Shown here: positions 56,873 to 64,000 of the stretch, one piece after another
Numbering within the stretch: position 1 is the stretch's first letter
How the letters are laid out: the number at the start of each line of letters is the position of its first letter
DNA from: Pyronema omphalodes
Taxonomy: Eukaryota > Ascomycota > Pezizomycetes > Pezizales > Pyronemataceae
Direction of reading: 5' to 3'
DNA length: 64,000 nucleotides
Assembly (NCBI GenBank): GCA_024516155.1
Contig: JAJJXM010000075.1
Coordinates: forward strand, 1 to 64,000
Made by a program: the position numbers and the translations under genes
Notes under the pieces: model-generated
Told to the model about the DNA's origin: nothing
The model's input: only the letters and a program-made list of their open reading frames with translations
Database searches by the model: none

Positions 56873-57437
56873 ATGGCCAAATCCCGTATCCAAAAGCCCA
56901 AAACCCGGGCCGAAAAGCGCGCCGTAACACCACCAATGGAGATAAAAGGAATCGAGCGCGTAGAATCGACCAACTCCCGACAAGCAGTCGCAGTATTAGG
57001 ACTTCGCGGCGACAACGGGGTTCAGAAAAAGAAAACTGTGCGCGGGAAACAACTTACCAGAGCTCAGAAGGCCAGGAAGGAGAAGATGTTGGATCGTGCG
57101 GAGGTTGTTACGGATAAATTGTTCACTAAGAAGGAGGAGAGTAAGAAGAAGAGTAAGGTGATTCAGGGTCGTAGGGTATGTATTGATATTTTGCTTTTAT
57201 TGCTACTGTTCTTACAATTCCTACCATTCCCACAATCCCCACAATCCCACAATCCTCAGCAGCTATCCCCAACCACCACATCCCCCCGCAACCCCCCATC
57301 ACCACCCAGTCCAAAAACGCTAACCATCCGCACCATAGGGTAACTGGGAAGTCCTAAACGAAAAGATCGAAGACGAGCTGGAGACAGCACTAGCCCTAGC
57401 CACCGTCGAAGCACCCATTGAGAATGTCAAGATCTAA
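56873..57437 (+). CDS. Alb1-like 60S ribosome biogenesis/shuttling factor (133 aa, 2 exons)
   Basis: Exons are 56873-57175 and 57339-57437, in phase. The protein is small, basic and helical: MAKSRIQKPKTRAEKRA leader, a TNSRQAVAVLGLRGDNGVQK block, KGKQLT-type motif (RGKQLTRAQKARKEKMLDRA), then SKVIQGRRGNWEVLNEKIED. This order matches fungal Alb1, the partner of Arx1 on pre-60S particles that shuttles through the nuclear pore. Without the intron the frame would run into a low-complexity tail, whereas splicing at GTATGT and ACCATAG gives the conserved RRGNWEVLNE. The assignment is from memory of the family pattern. Confidence 0.75.
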
Positions 57438-57491
57438 GTCTGCGGTATGCTGTATGCGGTATGCGGTATACGGTCAACGGATTTTTTCTTG

Positions 57492-57522
<31 letters not shown>

Positions 57523-58504
57523 CGGCGTTTTTGGGTTATTATTATTATTTTGAATCAAAAGTTATATTTTTTTTTTTTTTTTTTGGGGGAGGGGGGGGGG
57601 GGGTATGATATAAATCCAATAAACCGTAATGCTACAAACATAACATTCAGAATCCGAATACATACAATTCATATATGTATGGTGTCCATAATCCGGTATG
57701 AAAACTTCCACCTAAAGAGTTCACGGATGGATACCTGTTCCCGTAGTAGCAGCAGCACCTGTAACGGCTCATAATTTCACTGGTTCTGGTTCTGGTTCAT
57801 ATTCACTGGTTCTGGTTCATACGACAACTGTATTCCTTATCCGTTCTTCTTCTCAATAATAACATGATATACCATATCATCATTTACCACCACCATCACC
57901 ACTACCACGACTACCACCACACTACTACTACCACTACTACCAGAGCCATATGACGCCAAATACCGAACTTTCTCTCCCGACTCCCGAGTCCTTCATGTCA
58001 ATAGATCAACCGATTCAAAAAACAGCAGGAAAAGCAAAAGCAAAAGAAAAATAGTAAAAACAGCATAAGTTAAACAGAACAGCAAAACATCAACACAAAA
58101 AAAAAAAAAACAAAAAAAGAAAAAAATCCAAACAACAACAAAAAACCAAACAACAAAAAAACAAACAAAAAAAAACTAAGGGGTTTTTATCGAAAAGTTC
58201 CGATCAGATCAGGGTAATCCAGGGTTTCGAACTAAAGTACTGAGTAAAAAAAGGTACCGTGTCTAGAATGTGCTATCTACGGGATTTTGGTTATTCCTAA
58301 GATGCCCATTGTTGCCATAGTTCCAGGGGTTCCAGGGGTTCCGGTTCCCACGGTTCCTACGGTTTCCACGGTTTCCACGGTTCCCAAGGTTCCCATGGTC
58401 GCCGGGGTTCCTAAGGTTCCTAGGGCTCCCAGGGCTCCCAGGGCTCCCAGGGCTCCATTGACGGTGGTCGAAGCAGTACAAGAGTCCGAGTTATTGCGCC
58501 GGTC
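57438..58504. repeat. 1-kb low-complexity intergenic
   Basis: No gene. In order: GTATGCG repeats (57441-57475), a (TA)n run (57492-57518), a T run followed by a G run (57567-57603), GGTTCTG repeats (57781-57822), ACCACC-type repeats (57887-57942), an A-rich block (58018-58180), and GGTTCCMRS/GGGCTCCCA repeats (58320-58462). Confidence 0.7.
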
Positions 58505-59553
58505 CTAATCGCGCCTTACATGGTAATCCCTCTTATCTTCTTTGGAATCATAGTACTGTTTTGTACCATTAACATTATAACTCATCTCAGACGAGGTATG
58601 GCTTGTTCTATAGCCCACATTTGCCTGACTCTGAGTCTGTGAAAAATTCTGACCATGCAACGTAGCAGTTGATGAAGTAGAATAAGACTTTGAGTTTTCG
58701 GCAATATGAGCTTGAGAAAGAGCAGTAGCCTCACGCACCTTCTTCTTCTTAATCGCCTGAATCCTCTTCTTCTTTGTTCCTGCATTGATATAAGTTCCCA
58801 CAACAAAGGCTACCAAATTGAAAAATGGTACCCAGGCGTGAGGGGGAAGGAACTTTTGCGCAATTAAAAGCGCGATTGGACTGGTGCACCAGGCAACCTT
58901 CATAATTGGCATTAACCCGGCCTTGACAGTCGCACGGATTTGATGGATGGTACGAGCCCCGGCTATAACTGCCATGCAGGCAAGGTATACCGTGTTCTGA
59001 ATCGGTGAGACAATAAGGTTGGATACAAGAATTTGCATAACCTTTGCCTTGGTTGAAGTTTTGCCGGCGAAGGCTTTTTGTAAGGCGGTGACAAGCAGGT
59101 GACCAAGAGGTGCGGAAATCAAGGACCCGTAAATGGCCATCTTGGGAACGCGGGGAGTGAAGTAGCTGCCATGGCGGTTACGGTCGCCGGCGATCCAGGA
59201 GGCGAGAACTTCTTGTAGAGAAGACAGAGCTCCGGCTGTGAGCATCTTTGTCCGACTGTCATGATCACAAATATCAGCGATTCTGTTTGAATCGTTGGTA
59301 AACAGGCGAAAAAGGGTATTTACAGAGGGTTCTCTTGGAGCTCGCGAAGGTACACCTTGGTCGCTTAATGTTAGCTAGGTTTACCAAATGTGTTTTCCGA
59401 TGGCATGGACAACGGTAGCCAACGGTAAAGGACCGGCTAGCGACAACTACATACCTGGATGTACGATGGCGAACGGATTCCTCCATTGCGACCGGTCGAA
59501 GAAACTATGTTCTGTGTTTCTCGACGGATGATCTCGCGGGTTTCGTTATTCAT
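58505..59553 (-). CDS. Mpv17/PMP22 family membrane protein (293 aa, 3 exons)
   Basis: Exons in coding order are 59553-59455, 59355-59324 (32 nt) and 59255-58505, in phase. The junctions restore VYLRELQENPLRTKMLTAGA, the conserved Mpv17/PMP22 N-terminal block. Four hydrophobic segments follow, with RVPKMAIYGSLISAPLGHLL, SNLIVSPIQNTVYLACMAV and WVPFFNLVAFVVGTYIN. A hydrophilic tail of about 70 S/Q/T-rich residues extends past the usual end. The family sits in the peroxisomal or inner mitochondrial membrane and may form pores; fungal members of this branch are usually called peroxisomal. Starting at the internal ATG of exon 3 would lose the first helix start, so the three-exon model is preferred. 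Confidence 0.88.
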
Positions 59554-61780
59554 GTTGGGCGACGCGTTTGCTCTCGGACTGATGAAGGCGCGATGTTGTT
59601 AGCGACGAGTCGAGGGTTGCAAACGAAGAGGTTGGTTATGGTAAAGGAAGAGCGCTTTCGCTCAACGACAGGCCCAGGGGTAATGTAATGGGGCAGCAGA
59701 GCAGTAACAGCGCACGCAGGGGAAAAGGACTATGCTGGCTCGGGGAAGACGATCATGACCCACCTGCGCTATCTACTAAGTTTCGAACGGGCTTCGGGAG
59801 AAAGAGAACTCGGATTGCGCCGTGAATGCGGTAATGAGACAGGAACTCGATGAAAAGTGACAGACGCGATCAGATCGCCTGGGAAGCTGTGGGGGGGAGA
59901 TGGCGTGCTGATGGGTTTAAGCTTCGATTTACTTTGGGTGGATCTGTAGTTTCGTAGGATCAGGTAGCGAGGATTGTTGGATTGGGAGTGGCTGGGAGGG
60001 AAGGTGGGTGGTGGTGGTGGTGGTGGGGAACGAAACGAAAACAGGCTGGATGGAGAAAAAAATTGAATTTGTTCTCTTTACACGGACATTCTACTGGGGA
60101 GGAAGGAGGGAGAGAGGAGGTTGGGAGGGGAAGGATTTTGAGAGTCAAAAAAATAAAATAAAAAGTGGATACTATTGAAAGGAGGGTACAAAAGACAGCT
60201 GAAAAGCTGCTGGCTTCAAAAAGATGGGGAGAGAGAAGTCGAAATTGATTTGATGATGCTGTTAGTATTTTGCCGGGGAGGGGGGGGCTCTGCTGCCTGG
60301 TTGTGTGATTGCCGTGGCAGCCTGGTATGGACTGGAACGAACCGACCCAGCCATCGCAACCCAGTGGATGCCTCGGTTGTTGAAGCGGGAAAGGCGGGCT
60401 GTGAGAGAGAAAACAGTGTGTACAGAAAAAGTGTCGTGAGAGATGTTTATTATAGGTCGACGATTCGTTAATGACAATAGTAATAATAACATCATTAAAT
60501 CAGTCATGTTGAAATATGTCTGAATTAATCAGTCATGTTATGGTAAATAAATAAACAAAGAGCGTAAACAGACTCGGGAGGGGCACATCAACACCGAGTC
60601 CAACACCAGCGGTCGACATTGTGCTACATATCTGTCAATATAAGAAGAAAGTTGAATATCTACGAATTTAAAGTAAAATACAGTCAATCAGTATTGATTT
60701 AAAGAGTTATTCAACCGAGTCAATAAATTCAAATATTGCCACATTGTAAACATTTTGATTCAACTTCAACTTTATTCTTCAATAACACTCCCCTCCAGTT
60801 CCCCACTTTCAGCCGACCGTTCCCAAACCGACCAACTTCCCAGTCTCTTTCTCACCTTCCAACATCGAGACCACCGTCACACACTGTCAGGTGCAGTCAA
60901 GTATGCATCGTCGGTGTTTCAACGGCCCGATGACTCGAGCTAAAAGGGATGCATCAATTGTTAGATCTGAACTTTTCCAGTCCGTGCGAGTCGAGTCTCC
61001 TCCATAAATGCCACTTTGCAAGGTCTCGGCCTTGCGTACATAATCACCTGCTGAATCACGTGCGAATAATATAAGTTTCTTACAAACAAATGCACAAGTA
61101 TAAACACATCCTGTTACCCGGAATCTTGAATGCCAGTCGCCGAAATGGTCGTGTTTTACAGCTTACATTAAATTTCTGCTGCCAGTCCAATAAAGCAGAA
61201 TTAACAATTTCTTTTTTAAAAAGACTCTCACATCCTGTCGCTCAGCCATGTGCCTTGTATTGTGCCCTTTCTGCCCTCAAATGGCAATTGGCGGAGACCA
61301 CCTCGCTTCGCCCGTCTGATCTCCTGGCGATGAAGCTGCAGTAGGCTCCCCCCGCCGTGCGTCATTCCGCTCTGCTAGCGGCCTTCGCTCGGAGTCCGGC
61401 CAGCAACACTGCCCCAAAACCGATCCAACAGTTACCCTCCCGAGCCCTGTGCGGTTAGATGCGCCACTGTCCACCCCGGCTAGCTGATTATTAATCCTCC
61501 GTTGGCGCAGATCGCTGTGGCGGCTTCAGGCTGAGCACAAAGAAAATCCTTGCCAAGGGACCGGTCGGAAAATCAGCCAAGTCCTTTGAGGAGCCTCCGT
61601 CACGACGCAATATTCTTCATTTTGCTCGCCCCGCCAGCATACCCGGCACTTCTTCCGTACGCCGTTGATACCCAAATTCATACAACTCTACAACCCACTA
61701 TTAGCAACATCCGGGTTATACACAGCTTTAGCAACACCTCCGGCGACTGCGAGCCCCGCACAGATTTCGAAATCTCAAGA
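59554..61780. other. 2.2-kb intergenic between Mpv17-like gene and Fzo1
   Basis: Divergent promoters of both neighbours. Contains a GGT repeat (60003-60027) and G-rich patches. No gene is supported on either strand. Confidence 0.45.
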
Positions 61781-64000
61781 ATGGCGTCCCAATACGCCCC
61801 CCGCAGCCGTAATGTCACTCCGATACCGGCATCCGTCGCTGCCAGCCGGGTAGACTCTGGCTATGGCAGTTCAGTCGCAAGCGGCTCTACCACAGACGGT
61901 GATCACCTCCCTCGGACGATATTGGATCCTACACAGCAGCACTGTATGTTTTGTCGCTAAACTTTTGAAGCTCAGGGTTACTGACTTTCCCGCTCAGCCG
62001 ATCAGAACAGACAATGGGCCAGCCATGTTCACCAGCTCGCATAGTATGTTCTTTGCCCGCGGAATCAATATTTATAATACTTACATATGGGTAAAGCAAC
62101 CAGAACCGTATCGCCCTCGGACGATCCGTCAATCGCGCTGTTGATACATTGAAGGTTCGTAGTACAGGGTATCAGCAGTTCGGATATGCAGGAGTTAACT
62201 TTTATGCAGGATTTCCAACGCATGAACTCCAAGCAGCCCGTTACCTACCCGACCGTCGAAAGCTCCGAGCTCCAACCTTCCCTTAATCGCACTCAGACTT
62301 TCGCAGACGACTACAACAACCTCCCCGGTCCTTCCAACCGCCCCCAGATTCCCCGACGAGCTGCTACCAGCATCGATCTAGAAGGTCAGCAAGCGGAGCC
62401 ATTAGCCGTACCTAAGGTTCCCGAAGATTTCAATGTACTCAAGCTGGACTTGAAGTTGGGCGGACATGGCCCCTCCGCATTGGTTCACACGCTTGAGAAG
62501 TCTTCAGTTGCTGCTTTGTTGGACGGCAAGATTAACCAGTCTATCAAGCACCTGTTGGCGCTCAGGGAGAGAATTGAGGATACTTCATCAAAGGTACTGG
62601 TTACCGGAGATGTCAACGCAGGAAAGTCGACATTCTGTAACGCATTGATGAGGAGGCGGGTCCTTCCGGAAGACCAGCAACCCTGTACCAGCGCCTTCTG
62701 TGAAGTCCTGGACTGCCAATTGAACAACGACCTCGAGGAGGTTCACGCCATTCGCGAGGGAGTCACCTACGACAGACACGACGAAAGCACCTACGACGTC
62801 TACACTTTAGATCAGCTTGAGGATTTAGTGGTGGACAACGACGAGTACCACCAGGTCAAGGTTTACGTCAACGATGTCCGGCCATTAAGCGAGAGTTTCC
62901 TCCGGAACGGCGTTGTCGACATTGCTTTGATTGATGCTCCCGGTCTTAACACTGACTCCATTAAGACCACCTCTGTTTTCGCACGCCAGGAAGAGATTGA
63001 CGTAGTAGTCTACGTTGTCGCCGCTGAGAACCACTTCACCCTTTCCGCAAAGGAGTTTATCGAGAATGCCGCCAAGGAGAAGGCTTACATCTTCATTGTT
63101 GTCAACAGGTTCGATAACATCAGGCCCAAGGGGCGTGACAAGTGCCAGAAGGCGATTCTTGAACAGATCGAAGCTGCCTCTCCTCAGACATTCCGGGAAG
63201 CCGAGGAGTTGGTGCACTTCGTCTCCTCCAACGCCGTTGTCGAAGGCCAAGATCTTCAGAAGCTCCGTGATTTCGAGAACCTTGAGCAGAATCTCCGTTC
63301 CTTTGTTCTCGAGAAACGTGCTCGCTCCAAGCTCGCCCCCGCAAAGACCTACCTTATGAATCTTCTCAAAGATATCGAAACCCTTGCTTATGTCAACAAG
63401 GAGGTTGCCGCTGCCCAGCTTGAGCGCATCCGCAAGGAGCTCGACGAGATCTCACCCGCCTTTGAGCGCCTCACCAACGCTCGCCAGGAGGTCTCCGATG
63501 ACTGTGACAAGACTACCGACTCCGTTGCTAACGAGGTCTACAAATTCTCCCGCAACACCATTTCCAAAACCATTGAACACCTTGATGACCGGCCTGTTGT
63601 CCCCTACGCCGGAATTCTCGACGCATTCGGATACGCCGAGGCCACCAAGCAGGCTATGCTCCAGCATGTTCAGTCCTCCGTTACCACCTCTGAGGATTAT
63701 GCCCGTCAAAAGACCACTGAGGGAGTTTCCTCCATCTCGGCCCGTGGTATCTTGCATCTCGGTGACGAGTATGTTCAGAAGGCCTTCCGTCCTGAGAGCA
63801 TGTTCTCCCGTAAGCGTGATGCTTTAAACAAGATGGTCAAGATCGAGCTCGACGTAACAGACTTTATCGACTGGGACTTTGCCTCTACACAGGAAAAGCA
63901 GATTGCAGGAGCCGGAATGTCCTTAACCCTTGCCACTATGGCCGGATCTCAATTGTTTGGTGTAGGAAGCTGGGTCGACGGATTATGGAAAGTTGGCAAC
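61781..64000 (+). CDS. fzo1: Mitofusin Fzo1, N-terminal part (3' truncated by window edge)
   Basis: Exons are 61781-61943, 61998-62043, 62097-62154 and 62210 to beyond 64000, in phase; 686 residues are visible. Splicing joins HQLAYNQNRIALGRSVNRAV and DTLKDFQRMNSK, conserved in fungal Fzo1. The dynamin-type GTPase has G1 GDVNAGKST, G3 DAPGLN and G4 NRFD. A first heptad-repeat region precedes it and a helical bundle follows (ERIRKELDEISPAFERL and on). The visible end (LATMAGSQLFGVGSWVDGLW) is the start of the membrane anchor. Fzo1 drives outer-membrane fusion of mitochondria. Exons 2 and 3 are only 46 and 58 nt. Confidence 0.95.

Overview
The window is nuclear DNA of a filamentous ascomycete (Pezizomycotina). 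Genes carry several short introns of about 45-180 nt with GTANGT-like donors and GCTAAC/GCTAAT branch sites. The gene set includes Fzo1, Tom22, Alb1 and Ebp2, a short fungal-type kinesin-3, and STAND/NACHT ankyrin proteins of a kind common in filamentous fungi. I cannot name the species from sequence alone.

Layout. 1-20 kb is a dense housekeeping block: the end of a Cdt2-like WD40 gene, a repetitive hydrophilic LEA-like protein, tRNA-Ser(AGA), HSBP1, a KDEL-tailed protein disulfide isomerase (-), Tom22 (+), Ebp2 (-), mitochondrial uS11 (+), the DEAH helicase Prp16 (+) and an NAD kinase (-). From 20 to 48 kb the sequence turns accessory. Two paralogous NLR-like genes (22.3-27.8 and 42.5-46.0 kb) sit among repeats: a 78-bp minisatellite, octamer and heptamer arrays, inverted and direct duplications, a 1.23-kb TIR element packed with AAACACC motifs, and a long diverged direct repeat flanking the second NLR gene. 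RNR2 (-) and a short kinesin-3 (-) lie between them. From 47.5 kb housekeeping genes return: Dcn1 (-), an unknown Q/P/S-rich protein (+), CCT8 (-), Alb1 (+), a Mpv17/PMP22 membrane protein (-) and the mitofusin Fzo1 (+), which runs off the right edge.

Functionally there is no operon-like pathway, as expected for a fungus. Divergent pairs that share a promoter are PDI/Tom22, Ebp2/uS11m and CCT8/Alb1. Replication-linked genes (Cdt2, RNR2) and mitochondrial genes (Tom22, uS11m, Fzo1) recur. The most distinctive content is the NLR pair. Their exon phases match, internal exon lengths are identical and the promoters are homologous, but one has about 27 near-identical ankyrin units with higher-order (five-unit) duplication and the other about seven. 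This resembles a rapidly remodelled recognition domain.

Exon boundaries were derived by hand from splice consensus, preserved reading phase and family conservation. They have not been checked against transcripts.
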